A program made the translations under genes and the position numbers. From the NCBI GenBank assembly GCA_937957685.1, contig CALGAO010000139.1, forward strand, positions 1 through 40,279: a DNA stretch of 40,279 nt. The letters are read 5' to 3'. Source of the stretch: an uncultured Paenibacillaceae bacterium (GTDB lineage Bacteria > Bacillota > Bacilli > Paenibacillales > DA-C8). Below, one piece after another: positions 17,342-27,380 of the stretch; the first letter of the stretch is position 1, and every line of letters starts with the position of its first letter. The notes below the pieces were generated by a model. The model saw nothing but the letters and a program-made list of their open reading frames with translations, had not been told where the DNA came from and searched no databases.

Positions 17342-18550
17342 ATGGACAACAAGGACCTGGTCTTTCTCTGTGATTCCTTCTATAACCTGACCGGACTGCC
17401 CATCCGCTACTACGAGAGCGGCGAGCTTGTCCGCATGTTGCCCTTCATCATCCGGGAGGCGGATCCGATCCATGAGGTCCTGCCCCGCATGCTGGAGGAT
17501 GGACAGGACATCAACTACTATCTGAGCGAGAATTTGCTGTTCTACGGCAAGGTGAAGGAGAGGCGTTCCGATCGTCAATTCCTGATCGGTCCATGCTCCA
17601 ATGTCCCGCTAACGGGCAAGCACATCACAGCCGTGATGATGAACGCGAAGATCGCGCTACAGCATCGGGAGACCTTCAGCCAATTTCTCTCCAATATCCC
17701 GCCGCTTTCGTTTGAGAATTTCCTGCATGCGTTGTGCTTCTTCCACTTCGCCCTGAACCGGAGGAGGATGACGGCGGAGAAGCTGCTGATGCTCGGAAGT
17801 CCCGTCCCCCCTGATCCGTCCAGCCTCCAATCCACATTGACCGAAACCAGGTATCGGGCGGCGGAAGAAGCACTCTCGCACGATACCTATCCGCTGGAGC
17901 AACAGATCATCGCCTATGTGCGGCAAGGAGAGGCGAAGAAGCTCGCCGAGCTGTTCCAGCACCCTGTCCGGGCCGATGCCGGTCCGGTGGCAAAGGAGGC
18001 GCTCCGGCAGGAGAAGAACATCCTGATCGTGACCGCCGCGCTTGTGGCCCGGGCTGCCATCGAAGGAGGCCTGGATGTCGACACCGCCTTTCACCTCAGC
18101 GACATCTACATCCAGCAAGCGGAGAGCCTCTCCCGGCTGGACGCGCTCTCCCTGCTGCGCCAGCGAATGATCCTGGACTATGCGGAGCGGGTCGCTGCCG
18201 AGCGCTATCCGCCTCATCTGTCTCCGGCGACGCGGGCATGCATCCGCTATATCAAGAAGCACCTTCATACGCCGATCCTGGTCAGGGAGCTCGCCGAGCG
18301 CATCGGGCTGTCCCCTTCATACCTCACCCGAACGTTCAGACGGGAGACCGGGATGAAACTGAACGACTACATCAATCGACAGAAAATTGAGGAAGCCAAG
18401 AATCTGCTGGCCTTCTCCGACCGGTCGCTGAGCGAGATCAGCAGCTATCTGTGCTTCTCATCACAGAGTTACTTTCAGAACCTGTTCAAAAAATACGAGG
18501 GCATCACGCCGCTCCAATACCGACAATCCGCCCGTTCCCGCCTTCCATAA
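17342..18550 (+). CDS. AraC-family transcriptional regulator
   Basis: About 402 aa with the start at 17342 (MDNKDLVF), directly after GAGGTGAT; the frame is open upstream to 17261 without a better start. The N-terminal region (about 1-290) is a ligand or PocR-like sensing domain of unassigned ligand. The C-terminal 100 residues form the AraC double helix-turn-helix, with PILVRELAERIGLSPSYLTR and the second helix pair in ISSYLCFSSQSYFQNLFKKY. It sits 250 bases before the GH3/transporter/GH78 operon on the same strand and is the likely activator of that operon (inference from position). Confidence 0.9.
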   Translation: MDNKDLVFLCDSFYNLTGLPIRYYESGELVRMLPFIIREADPIHEVLPRMLEDGQDINYYLSENLLFYGKVKERRSDRQFLIGPCSNVPLTGKHITAVMMNAKIALQHRETFSQFLSNIPPLSFENFLHALCFFHFALNRRRMTAEKLLMLGSPVPPDPSSLQSTLTETRYRAAEEALSHDTYPLEQQIIAYVRQGEAKKLAELFQHPVRADAGPVAKEALRQEKNILIVTAALVARAAIEGGLDVDTAFHLSDIYIQQAESLSRLDALSLLRQRMILDYAERVAAERYPPHLSPATRACIRYIKKHLHTPILVRELAERIGLSPSYLTRTFRRETGMKLNDYINRQKIEEAKNLLAFSDRSLSEISSYLCFSSQSYFQNLFKKYEGITPLQYRQSARSRLP

Positions 18551-18750
18551 GGCTGCGATCCTCTTCGGTGTCGCCCATGGCGGGCAAAGGAACGGCAGAC
18601 CATGCCAAGATCAGTCTTTCCATGGCAACGGAACGTGGATTCGTTCCAGACCATCCGACGATCAGCACCAACCGATGAAAACCCAACCTTCCACAGATCG
18701 ACATCTTTCCGGGAATGCGCATGTTTTTGCAATATGGTTCATTATTTTAC

Positions 18751-18779
18751 AATACATTTTCACCGGATCCATCTATACT
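18751..18779 (+). promoter_or_regulatory. Candidate promoter of the GH3/transporter/GH78 operon
   Basis: TATACT (18774-18779) is preceded 17 bases upstream by AATACA, a poor -35, as expected for an AraC-activated promoter. The 251-base gap before the GH3 gene holds no gene otherwise. Confidence 0.35.
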
Positions 18780-18801
18780 GGGGGCAATCATAGTCTGACT
18801 G

Positions 18802-21291
18802 GTGGTGATTCGTATCAGCCAACTGCGATCTTATCTTGACGAGCTGACCATCGAGGAGAAAGCCGCTCTGCTCGAAGGGACCAACTCCTGGTACACCAAC
18901 GCCATACCGCGGCTCGGGATCCCCGCCCTGATGCTGACCGACGGCCCCCACGGTGTGCGCAAGGTCCGCCAGACGGCAGGCGGCTTCGGGATCAGCGATA
19001 ACGAGCATTCCACGGCATTTCCCACTTCCGCTGCGGTGGCATCCTCGTGGAATCCTCAGCTGGCCTATCGCATGGGTCAAGCGATTGCGGAGGAATGCCG
19101 GGCAGCCGGCGTGGATGTGCTGCTCGCCCCGGGCATCAACATCAAGCGCAGCCCGTTGTGTGGCAGGAACTTCGAATATTATTCGGAGGATCCCCTGATC
19201 TCCGGCACGTTCGGCGCCGCTTTCGTGCGCGGCGTACAGAGCAAGGGGGTCGGATGCTGCGTGAAGCATTACGCTGCCAACTCCAACGAAGACCACCGCT
19301 TCGTCGGCGACAGCGTCGTGGATGAACGGGCATTGCGGGAGATCTATCTCCGCGCATTTGAACAGGTCATCAAGGAAGCGCAGCCCTATGCGGTGATGAG
19401 CGCCTACAACCGCGTGAACGGGATCTTCGCTTCCCAGAACCGGCAGCTCCTGACGGATATCCTGCGCCATGAATGGGGATTTCAGGGGCTCGTCATGACG
19501 GATTGGGGAGCCACTTGTGACCGGGTCGAAGGTCTGAAAGCCGGCTGCGACCTGGATATGCCGGGAGGCGTGTGGCATAACCGATCGTCCATCATCGAAG
19601 CGGCGAAGAATGGAACCCTGCCGATGGAGATCCTGGATCAATCGGTGGCAAGGGTGCTCAACCTGATTCACCGATGCAAGGACGCACAAATTGAAAGCGA
19701 TTGCAATCATGAGGAGCATGCCCGTCTGGCCTGTGAGATTGCGAAGGAGAGCGCGGTCCTGCTCAAGAATGATGGCACTTTGCCGCTGTCCGGCGATGAG
19801 AAGCTGCTGGTGGTCGGCGAGATGTTTGAGAAGCTGCGTTTCCAGGGGGCGGGATCCTCCCTGATCAATCCACCTTCGGTCATCAGCCCCAGACAGGCAT
19901 TCGACAAGCGTGGCGTTCCGTATCGCTATGAGCCGGGGTATCGCTATCTCAAGCCGGAACCGGACCCGCAACTGGAACAGGCAGCTCTTGCGGCCGCCGA
20001 GCAGGCGGAGATCATCCTGTTCTTCGGCGGACTCGACGATCTGGAGGAAAGCGAAGGCTTCGACAGGGAGCACATGCGGCTGGGAGAGCCTCAGATACAG
20101 TTGATTCAACGGCTGATCGCAAAGGGCAGGAAGGTCGTCCTCGTCCTGTTCGCCGGCGCTCCGGTGGAATTGCCCTTCCTTGACGGTCTTGCGGCTCTGC
20201 TGAACATGTATCTTCCCGGCATGTATGGCGGGGAGGCCTGCGCTTCCCTGTTGTTTGGCGAATCCACGCCATCCGGCAAGCTGGCGGAGAGCTGGCCCCT
20301 GCACCTCGAGGATACGAGCTGCTTCGCCGATTACAATCGCGGCCCAGTATCCCGCTATTACGAAAGCATCTATGTGGGCTACCGCTATTACGACAAGGCC
20401 GGGACACCTCTCCGTTTCCCGTTCGGCTACGGTCTGTCCTACACCTCTTTCTCCTACTCGAATATCCGGATCAGTGAATCCGACGGCAGGTTCACGATCT
20501 GCGCCGACATCACGAATGTCGGTGAACGCGCAGGAGCCGAAGTCGTCCAGCTGTATGTTCGGCATCGCGGCAGTCAGGTGTTCAAGGCGGACAAGGAGCT
20601 TCGAGCCTTTGCGAAGGTCCCGCTTGCGCCTGGCGAGACGAGAACGGTCACGCTGACTTTCGCGAGGCAGGATCTGGCTTATTGGCATCCGCAGCTCCAT
20701 CGTTGGGTGCTGGAGAATGGCACCTATGAATTCTGTCTGGCCGCTTCAGCGGCGGATATCCGACTCAAGGCGGAATGGAACATCACCGATGCCGAGGATG
20801 TCGCATCTCCCTATTCGCCTGCTGTGCTCAGGGATTACACCCTGCCGCCGCAAGGCATACCGGCCAGCTTCGCGGAGCTCATCGGCCGCGACGTGCCGGA
20901 TGCCCACAGGCATGAGCCGCTGACGCTTGACTCTGCCCTTCGCGAGTTCAGGCGGACGTTCATGGGGCGAATGCTTTACCGAGCCATCATGAGGATGAGC
21001 AGCGAAGGTTACAGGCGGGCGCTCAAGATGCCGGATTCCCTCGAGCGGGATATGAAGCTGAAGAACTCCTATTTCCTCATTCGCTTGCTGCCCAACAACT
21101 CCATCCGTTCGATGTGCATGTCCTCCGGCGGGCAATTCACCTATCGGCAGGCCGTCGGATTCGTGGAGCTGGCCAACGGCCGCATCTGGCGAGCGATGAA
21201 GGCATTCCTGGGCAAGGAAAGGCCGCTTCCGCTGCCCGCCGGGCAGCAGCTTCCATCTGAACCGCGAGGAGGAACGCCATATGAGGTCTGA
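18802..21291 (+). CDS. Glycoside hydrolase family 3 (beta-glucosidase-like)
   Basis: Predicted cytoplasmic exo-glycosidase of up to 829 aa with no signal peptide. It has an N-terminal TIM barrel (about 15-290) with LMLTDGPHGVR, NEDHRFVGDSVVDERALREIYL and nucleophile Asp234 in LVMTDWGAT, then the alpha/beta sandwich (about 310-540), an Fn3-like domain (about 565-660) and a C-terminal extension. Family members remove terminal beta-glucosyl, xylosyl or similar units. The start is uncertain: GTG GTG at 18802 gives this length but no clean ribosome site is visible. The gene ends overlapping the transporter start by 11 bases, so the disaccharide or glycoside is probably imported and then cut inside the cell. 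Confidence 0.9.
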   Translation: MVIRISQLRSYLDELTIEEKAALLEGTNSWYTNAIPRLGIPALMLTDGPHGVRKVRQTAGGFGISDNEHSTAFPTSAAVASSWNPQLAYRMGQAIAEECRAAGVDVLLAPGINIKRSPLCGRNFEYYSEDPLISGTFGAAFVRGVQSKGVGCCVKHYAANSNEDHRFVGDSVVDERALREIYLRAFEQVIKEAQPYAVMSAYNRVNGIFASQNRQLLTDILRHEWGFQGLVMTDWGATCDRVEGLKAGCDLDMPGGVWHNRSSIIEAAKNGTLPMEILDQSVARVLNLIHRCKDAQIESDCNHEEHARLACEIAKESAVLLKNDGTLPLSGDEKLLVVGEMFEKLRFQGAGSSLINPPSVISPRQAFDKRGVPYRYEPGYRYLKPEPDPQLEQAALAAAEQAEIILFFGGLDDLEESEGFDREHMRLGEPQIQLIQRLIAKGRKVVLVLFAGAPVELPFLDGLAALLNMYLPGMYGGEACASLLFGESTPSGKLAESWPLHLEDTSCFADYNRGPVSRYYESIYVGYRYYDKAGTPLRFPFGYGLSYTSFSYSNIRISESDGRFTICADITNVGERAGAEVVQLYVRHRGSQVFKADKELRAFAKVPLAPGETRTVTLTFARQDLAYWHPQLHRWVLENGTYEFCLAASAADIRLKAEWNITDAEDVASPYSPAVLRDYTLPPQGIPASFAELIGRDVPDAHRHEPLTLDSALREFRRTFMGRMLYRAIMRMSSEGYRRALKMPDSLERDMKLKNSYFLIRLLPNNSIRSMCMSSGGQFTYRQAVGFVELANGRIWRAMKAFLGKERPLPLPAGQQLPSEPRGGTPYEV

Positions 21292-22749
21292 GATCTTGAA
21301 TTCCGGGATCTGGAACACCCGCGTGAACACAACCGACACAACCGGCAGGGAGAAATGGCTGGGTTATCTGGTCGGTCCAGCCGGAGCTCTGCTGCTCAAC
21401 GCCGTGCTGGCCACGTATCTGAATGTCTATTACACGGATGTGCTGGGTCTGACGTCGCTCGGCGGCGGCGAATCCTGGTGGTCTTCCCGATCATCTCGAA
21501 GATCATCGACGCGATCACCAACATCATCATGGGCTATATCATCGACCGCACCCGAAGCAGACATGGCAAGGCTCGGCCCTGGTTGCTCCTGTCCGCTCCG
21601 CTCCTGACGATCACCGGCATCCTGCTGTTCGTCATCCCGAATGCGAGCACGACCATTCAGGTGATCTGGGTCTTCCTGTCCTACAATCTGTACTATTCCT
21701 TCGCGTTTACGATCTACAACATGAGCCATAACCTGATGGTGCCGCTCTCCACCCGCGACACGCTGCAGCGAGGACAGCTCTCGGTGTTTAACCAGATCTC
21801 CTCGATCATGATCACCGGGATCATCGTCGCGCTGATCTTCCCGATGCTGATCTTGCCGATGATCGGCGTCGATCAGGGCCGCTGGATCCTCGTGATGAGC
21901 ATCTTCTCGATCATCGCCCTGCCGCTGACGCTGCTCGAGTATTATTACACCAGGGAGCGCATCACCGAAGAATCCGCCGAATCCATGGACGATCAGCCCG
22001 AGCAGCGGGTGACTTACAAGGATCAGCTGAAAGCCATCTTCACGGACCGCTACATGCTGCTCATGTTTGGCTTTTTCCTCATCTCCATCATCGGCACGAG
22101 CTTGAAAAATCTGAGCCTGGTCTATTACAGCAACTACGTGCTCGGCACCTACAATGACGGAGTGACCCAGATGATGATCTCGGCGATCGGCGGCATCCCG
22201 ATGGGCATCGGCATCTTCGCCGTATGGCCGCTGGCGAAGCGCTTCGGCAAGCGGAATGTGACGCTCGTCGGCTTCATCCTGATGGCGACAGGCAGCGCGA
22301 TCTGCTGGATGTTTCCCAGGGACATGACGATCTTCCTCGTGGGCCAATTCATCAAGAATATGGGCGGTATGCCCAGCGCCTATGTGTTTATGGCCCTGTT
22401 CGCCGATACGCTGGATCATGTCGAGTGGAGATCGGGATACCGCTGCGACGGCATCGCCATGTCGGTGTACAACACCTTGTCCGTGGCGCTGATCGGCGTC
22501 ACAACGGGCATCTTCAACGGCATGCTCTCGGCATCCGGGTACGTCGCGCCCTATTACGACGCTTCAGGTGAGCTGATCGCCGTGCAATCCGCCGCTGTTC
22601 AGCATACGATCACCTTCGCCTTTGTCGGACTGGAGACCATCACCAGCATCATCCTCGTCATCCTGCTCGCCTTCCTGAACGTGGAGCGGGACATCGACAG
22701 GAAACAGCGGGAGATCAGAGCGCGCAAGGAGGCGAACCGACATGCTTAA
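21281..22749 (+). pseudogene. GPH-family sugar transporter (MFS) with a frameshift
   Basis: Sodium/proton-sugar symporter of the glycoside-pentoside-hexuronide family. Translation starts at 21281 (MRSEILNS) after GAGGAGG, inside the end of the GH3 gene. The first frame gives REKWLGYLVGPAGALLLNAV and YYTDVLGLTSLGGG, then leaves the family at about 21470. The rest (LVVFPIISKIIDAITN, then MGYIIDRTRSRHGKARPWLL and the remaining helices to LLAFLNVERD) is in another frame from about 21472. One missing base in the GGCGGCGGCG run at 21461-21470 explains it. The remainder is intact, so this is either a recent loss-of-function mutation or a sequencing error. It overlaps the GH78 gene by 8 bases. Confidence 0.82.
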
Positions 22750-25303
22750 GATTGCATCCGTGCGGATCGAAGGGCTGGAACGCGGCTGCATCACGGACAG
22801 ACGGCCGAATATCTCGTTCACGCTGGAGTCGGATGTGCAGGGAGAAGCGCTCAGCAAGGCCGTCATCACCGTCGGTGACTGGTCCCGCGAGACGACCGAC
22901 CAGATCAACAATCTGTACGGCGGAGAGATGAAGCCTTTCACCACATATCCGGTGCATATCCGGGCTGAGGGCAGGTCGGGGGAAACGGCCGAGGCGACGG
23001 CCAGCTTCCAGACCGGCCGTCTCGATACGCCATGGCAGGCGCGCTGGATAACCGACGGAAGCTATCAGACCCCGAAGAAGGCTTCCCCCGTGCCGATGAC
23101 CTTCCGCCATCGCTTCACCCTTCCGGACAAGCCTGTGCGGCGCGCGTGGGTGAATGCAACGGCATTGGGGATCTATGAATTGATGCTGAATGGCAGCAAG
23201 GTCGGAGAGGATTATTTTGCGCCGGGCTTTACCTCCTATGATCATCACATCCAGTATCAGACCTATGAGGTGACGGGGCAGCTGGAACCGGACAGCACGC
23301 TCATCGCGGTGGTCGCGGGTGGCTGGGCGGTCGGCTCCTTCACCTATCGCAGGAAGAACAGGATCAGTGCGGATCGCCAGGCTTTCCTCTGCGAGCTTCA
23401 CATCGAGTATGAGGACGGTTCTCGCACCGTCATCGGAACCGGCACGGATTGGGAAGTGACCACCGAAGGGCCCTATCGCTTCGCCGAATGGTATGATGGC
23501 GAGACGTACGATGCGACGGTCGATCTGGACGCGGTCCGTTGGAAGCCCGCCTCCCTCACCCGACCGCGCAGATCTCCGGCGCTGCTGGCGCAATATGGGG
23601 ATCCGGTGCGCGTGCAACAGGTGATGCATCCGGTATCCTGGACGAGGGCGGCAAGCGGGGAGATCATCTATGATTTCGGCCAGAACTTCGCAGGGGTCAT
23701 CTGTGCCACGATCCGGGGCAAGCATGGTCAGCAGGTCGTGTTCCGCCACGCGGAAGTCCTTGTGGATGGGGAGCTGTTCGTCAAGTCCTTGCGCACGGCG
23801 AAAGCGACAGCCACCTACATATGCAGGGAAGGCGAGCAAACCTACTCGCCCAGACTGACGTATATGGGCTTCCGATACGTTGGCGTGAGCGGCATCGAGC
23901 CGGACAATCTGGCGTTATCCGCTTATGTGCTGCACTCGGACTTCGCCACGATCGGCAGCTTCACCTGCTCGAACGAGTGGATCAACCGATTGAACAGCAA
24001 CATCATCTGGAGCGGCCGTTCCAACTTCGTCGACATTCCGACCGATTGTCCCCAGCGAGATGAGCGTCAAGGCTGGACTGGCGATATCGCGGTATTCGCG
24101 CAGACGGCCTGCTATAACTTTGACCTGGGCCGATTCCTGGACAAATGGCTGATGGACATGCGGGCGGAACAAGGCCGGGGAGGGGGCATCCCGATGGTCG
24201 TGCCGCGCGGTGGCGATACCTGGCCGGTGATGGCCACTTCGGCCTGGGGCGACAGCTGCGTGCTGGTCCCCTGGGCGGAATATCTGGCGCGCGGCAACAG
24301 GCGGCTCCTGGAACAGCAGTATCCGACGATCCGGAAGTTCCTGAAAGCCGCCAAATGGTGGGCCTCCTTCCTGTCTGTCACGCCCCACGGCCGATATATA
24401 TGGAAATATCCCTTCCACTTCGGAGACTGGTGCGCCCCGGGTGAGAATCTCAAGCAATGGCTGGCCAAAGGCCAATGGGTCGGAACCGCATACTTCGCCA
24501 ATTCCTGCGGGCTCGCCGCGACCATCGCCGATTTGCTCGGGAAAGAGGAGGATGCGAGGTATTATCGCAGGCTGCGGGAGCGGATCGTGAAGGCCTATCG
24601 CAAGGTGTTCACGGACGGAAAAGGGAGATTGAAGAAGGAGTTTCAGACCGGCTATGTGCTCCCTCTGTACTTCGGCATGACCGAAGGAGAAGAAACGCGC
24701 GCTATGGCCGATCATCTCGCACGGCTGGTGAAGGAAGCGGACTATCATCTGACGACGGGATTCACGGGAACGCCATACCTGCTGTTCGCCCTGTCGGACA
24801 ACGGGCATGCGGAGATCGCTTACCGGCTGCTGCTGCAGGATACTTGTCCCTCCTGGCTGTATGAGGTGAAAGCCGGCGGCACGACGATCTGGGAGCGTTG
24901 GGATGCCCTGCGCCCGGACGGGACGGTGAACATCGGCGATCTGACCGGCAACAGATCGGAGGAAGAGTCGGGGGGCGGCATGGTCTCTTTCAACCATTAC
25001 GCGTACGGAGCCGTCGGAGACTGGCTGTACAGGCGCATCGCCGGCATCGAACCGACCAGCGGAGGCTATCGGACCTTCCGCATCGCGCCGGTGCCCGGCG
25101 GAGGATTGACCCATGCCCGGGGCAGCGTGAGGACGCCGTACGGGCAGGTGGTGAGCGGTTGGCGCATCGAGGATCAACGTTTCACGATACGCGTGGAGGT
25201 TCCTGTATCGACGGTATGCACGCTTGTGATGCCTGACGGGACAGAGCGCACGCTCGAGAGCGGAACCTATGAATATACCTGCCGTCTGGATCGTATCGAG
25301 TGA
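22742..25303 (+). CDS. Alpha-L-rhamnosidase, GH78 (first copy)
   Basis: Removes terminal alpha-L-rhamnose from glycosides and polysaccharides; 853 aa without signal peptide, hence cytoplasmic. The N-terminal beta-domains (about 1-330) precede the (alpha/alpha)6 barrel, which contains PTDCPQRDERQGWTGD. Acidic residues Asp435, Asp440, Glu441 and Asp448 of this motif match the catalytic region of known GH78 enzymes. A further conserved motif, GGTTIWERWD, comes near residue 718 and is followed by the C-terminal beta-sandwich. AAGGAGG precedes the ATG, which overlaps the transporter gene. Third gene of the GH3/transporter/GH78 operon, implying uptake of a rhamnosyl-glucoside-like compound and cleavage inside the cell. 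Confidence 0.92.
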   Translation: MLKIASVRIEGLERGCITDRRPNISFTLESDVQGEALSKAVITVGDWSRETTDQINNLYGGEMKPFTTYPVHIRAEGRSGETAEATASFQTGRLDTPWQARWITDGSYQTPKKASPVPMTFRHRFTLPDKPVRRAWVNATALGIYELMLNGSKVGEDYFAPGFTSYDHHIQYQTYEVTGQLEPDSTLIAVVAGGWAVGSFTYRRKNRISADRQAFLCELHIEYEDGSRTVIGTGTDWEVTTEGPYRFAEWYDGETYDATVDLDAVRWKPASLTRPRRSPALLAQYGDPVRVQQVMHPVSWTRAASGEIIYDFGQNFAGVICATIRGKHGQQVVFRHAEVLVDGELFVKSLRTAKATATYICREGEQTYSPRLTYMGFRYVGVSGIEPDNLALSAYVLHSDFATIGSFTCSNEWINRLNSNIIWSGRSNFVDIPTDCPQRDERQGWTGDIAVFAQTACYNFDLGRFLDKWLMDMRAEQGRGGGIPMVVPRGGDTWPVMATSAWGDSCVLVPWAEYLARGNRRLLEQQYPTIRKFLKAAKWWASFLSVTPHGRYIWKYPFHFGDWCAPGENLKQWLAKGQWVGTAYFANSCGLAATIADLLGKEEDARYYRRLRERIVKAYRKVFTDGKGRLKKEFQTGYVLPLYFGMTEGEETRAMADHLARLVKEADYHLTTGFTGTPYLLFALSDNGHAEIAYRLLLQDTCPSWLYEVKAGGTTIWERWDALRPDGTVNIGDLTGNRSEEESGGGMVSFNHYAYGAVGDWLYRRIAGIEPTSGGYRTFRIAPVPGGGLTHARGSVRTPYGQVVSGWRIEDQRFTIRVEVPVSTVCTLVMPDGTERTLESGTYEYTCRLDRIE

Positions 25304-25316
25304 TTCGGTTCGATCC

Positions 25317-25348
25317 GGACGCACCTGCGGCCGATCAGACCGGCGTCC
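25317..25348. terminator. Weak hairpin between convergent GH78 and GntR genes
   Basis: GGACGC (25317-25322) pairs with GCGTCC (25343-25348) across a 20-base loop, with no T-run. It is the only structure seen between the two converging genes. Confidence 0.25.
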
Positions 25349-25385
25349 GCATCGGGATCAGCTGACCGGCTGGCTCGTTGATCGT

Positions 25386-26102
25386 TCATCCTTCTCTGGC
25401 CGTCGCCTGCTTCAGCTTCTGCTCGACCTTCGTCAGATGCTCGAAGATCGCATCCCGCGCGCCGAGCGCGTCACGCTCCGCGATCCGCTGATAGATGCGG
25501 CGGTGCTCCTCCAGCAGCGCTGCCGCAGTCTGCTCTTCCTGGTAGAACCAGATCAGGCGGGTATCCCGGATCGTGGCGTTCAGCTGCTGGGCCAGCGAGT
25601 CCATCAGCTGCGCCATCAGTTTATTCTGCGAAGCCTGCGCGATCGCCAGATGGAATTCCACATCCGCCTGTTCGCCGAGCTCGGTATCGTGGCCGATGAG
25701 GCTGTCTTCCATTCGCTTCAGGATCTGCCGCATATGCTTCAGATCGGCTTCGGTTCGCTTCTCGGCGGCCAGCATGGCGCTTCCGGTCTCCAGAACCTTG
25801 CGCACCTCCAGGATCTCCCTCAGGGATTCGGCATCCCTGAACAGGTTGACTGTGCCGCCGCGATCCGGCTCAGGCAGCACCTCGCTGATATATGTGCCGC
25901 TGCCGTGGCGGACCGTGAGCCATCCCGTCGCCTTCAAGGCGCTGATCGCCTCCCGGATCGTCGTTCTTCCTATTCCGTAGGAGGCGGCCAGCTCCACCAG
26001 ATTGGGCAGCTTCTGACCCGGCGCCCATTCTCCCGAGCGTATTCGTTCTATTATATGTTCAGCTACGACTTCATGGCCTTTGGCCGGCTGTATCCTGATC
26101 AT
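25386..26102 (-). CDS. GntR-family regulator with FCD domain (second)
   Basis: FadR-type regulator, about 238 aa from Met at 26102 (MIRIQPAKGHEVV). GAGGGG lies six bases before that codon; a longer open frame runs to 26219 but has no ribosome site and an unusually polar extension. Winged helix at about 5-75 (APGQKLPNLVELAASYGIGR, then TTIREAISALKATGWL), FCD domain at about 90-230. It is convergent with the GH3/transporter/GH78 operon and downstream of an AraC gene on the same strand. Likely effector is a sugar acid; target unknown, possibly its own promoter, whose leader holds tandem repeats. Confidence 0.88.
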   Translation of the reverse strand: MIRIQPAKGHEVVAEHIIERIRSGEWAPGQKLPNLVELAASYGIGRTTIREAISALKATGWLTVRHGSGTYISEVLPEPDRGGTVNLFRDAESLREILEVRKVLETGSAMLAAEKRTEADLKHMRQILKRMEDSLIGHDTELGEQADVEFHLAIAQASQNKLMAQLMDSLAQQLNATIRDTRLIWFYQEEQTAAALLEEHRRIYQRIAERDALGARDAIFEHLTKVEQKLKQATAREG

Positions 26103-26138
26103 GGTCATCCCCTCATCTTCGTGTTCGCGCCTGAGGTT

Positions 26139-26285
26139 CCTTGACGCTCTGTCATCCTCATCGACATGTCCCGCATCGGAACTTTCTGTGACTGACTCCA
26201 TCGCCATCATCTCATCCACGCCTGCGGCTGAACGGCCTTGACACCTTCCACGTTCTCATCGACATGTCCCAACGGAACTAATCTG
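26139..26285. repeat. Imperfect 50-base direct repeat in the leader of the second GntR gene
   Basis: Copies at about 26139-26188 and 26236-26285 share CCTTGAC, then an identical 16-base block CTCATCGACATGTCCC (26157-26172 and 26255-26270), then CGGAACT and TCTG. Each block contains the palindrome GACATGTC. Spacing of the blocks is 98 bases. They lie between the candidate promoter (26297-26325) and the start codon, so they may be paired operators for a looping repressor. Confidence 0.6.
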
Positions 26286-26296
26286 AAACTACCTCT

Positions 26297-26325
26297 ATCA
26301 TACGGAAAGTTGCAACGAAAGTCAT
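26297..26325 (-). promoter_or_regulatory. Candidate promoter of the second GntR gene
   Basis: On the minus strand ATGACT (26320-26325) and TATGAT (26297-26302) are 17 bases apart. The -35 overlaps the stop codon of the upstream AraC gene. Confidence 0.4.
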
Positions 26326-27212
26326 CTGATGAGCGGCGCAGATGCCCAAGCCCGCGCCCGATATTCCGCCGGCGTGACCCCCGTCTTCCGCTTGAACAGG
26401 GCATAGAAATATTTCATATCCTGGTAGCCGACGGCGCTGGCCACATCCCTGACGCGCTGGCGGCCATCCGCCAGCATGCGGCAGGCGGCGTCGATCCGTA
26501 TGCTCTGCACATAGTCGAGGAAGCTCATGCCGGTCTGGCGCCTGAACAGGCGGCTGAACTGGCGCACGCTCAGGTTCGCATGCGCCGCCATGTCCTCCAG
26601 CCTGAGTTCCTCCGCATAATGCTGGCCGATATAGTCGACCGCCTCATCGATCGTCAGCCACTGCGGCCGCTCGGCCGGCGGCATGTCCAGCTGCAGGCGA
26701 TACCGGTACAGGCCCGTGAGGACGCGCAGCACATGCGAGGCAAGGACGACCAGGAAACCTGGGGGTCTCGCCGTATACTCCTGATGCATCTCCCGGAACA
26801 TCGCGTGATAGTCGCCCGTCGCATCCTTCATCGAGAACCATCCGAGCCGCTCGTCCCGGAACATCTGGCAGATCGCCGATGCCTGCGGGAAGCTCTGGCC
26901 CAGTTCAGACAGATAGGACACGGGAAAGATGCAGTTATACACGATCAGCGGCCGATCCTTGCGCAACGTCCTGGGCCGGAATACATGGCTCTGACCGACC
27001 GGGATAAAGAACAGTGTTCCATGTTCCACGGGCACTGCCTCGCCTGCGATATAATGCACCCCCGCCCCCTCACACACATAGGTGATCTCGATAAATTCAT
27101 GCGAATGCTCGATCATGTCAAAGGTCTCATAGGCCCGATTCACGAAGATCGGCACATCCGGCTCGAAGTACAGATCCCCGGTCATCACGAATGTCGTGCG
27201 TTTGATGCTCAT
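26322..27212 (-). CDS. AraC-family regulator with cupin sensor domain
   Basis: About 296 aa from Met at 27212 (MSIKRTTF), with AAAGGAG eight bases upstream. An earlier GTG at 27230 lies inside the ribosome site and is unlikely. The N-terminal cupin-like sugar-sensing domain (about 20-110) has HSHEFIEITYVCEGAG and GTLFFIPVGQSHVF. The C-terminal AraC module (about 195-290) has LRLEDMAAHANLSVRQFSRL and VGYQDMKYFYALFKRKTGV. This is the classic RhaS/MelR-type layout of sugar-responsive activators. It is divergent from a small gene at 27381; its targets may include the nearby GH78 genes (inference). Confidence 0.9.
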   Translation of the reverse strand: MSIKRTTFVMTGDLYFEPDVPIFVNRAYETFDMIEHSHEFIEITYVCEGAGVHYIAGEAVPVEHGTLFFIPVGQSHVFRPRTLRKDRPLIVYNCIFPVSYLSELGQSFPQASAICQMFRDERLGWFSMKDATGDYHAMFREMHQEYTARPPGFLVVLASHVLRVLTGLYRYRLQLDMPPAERPQWLTIDEAVDYIGQHYAEELRLEDMAAHANLSVRQFSRLFRRQTGMSFLDYVQSIRIDAACRMLADGRQRVRDVASAVGYQDMKYFYALFKRKTGVTPAEYRARAWASAPLIR

Positions 27213-27380
27213 CGGAACGTCTCCTTTCACAGAAATCAGCGGCTATACTTCTGCCATGCGTCGCTTTGATCGCGCCCCGGCGGCAAACCAGTCATGATCT
27301 GCGCAACTTTACAGGATGCCGGCACGTTTAGAGATTGGATGCCATGAATTTCCACTCTCCACGTTACGCAGGTGATGGTG

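Noticed and set aside
18760..20700. 646-codon minus-strand frame opposite the GH3 gene
   Set aside because: It lies antisense to a clear GH3 enzyme, has no domain motif and no ribosome site.
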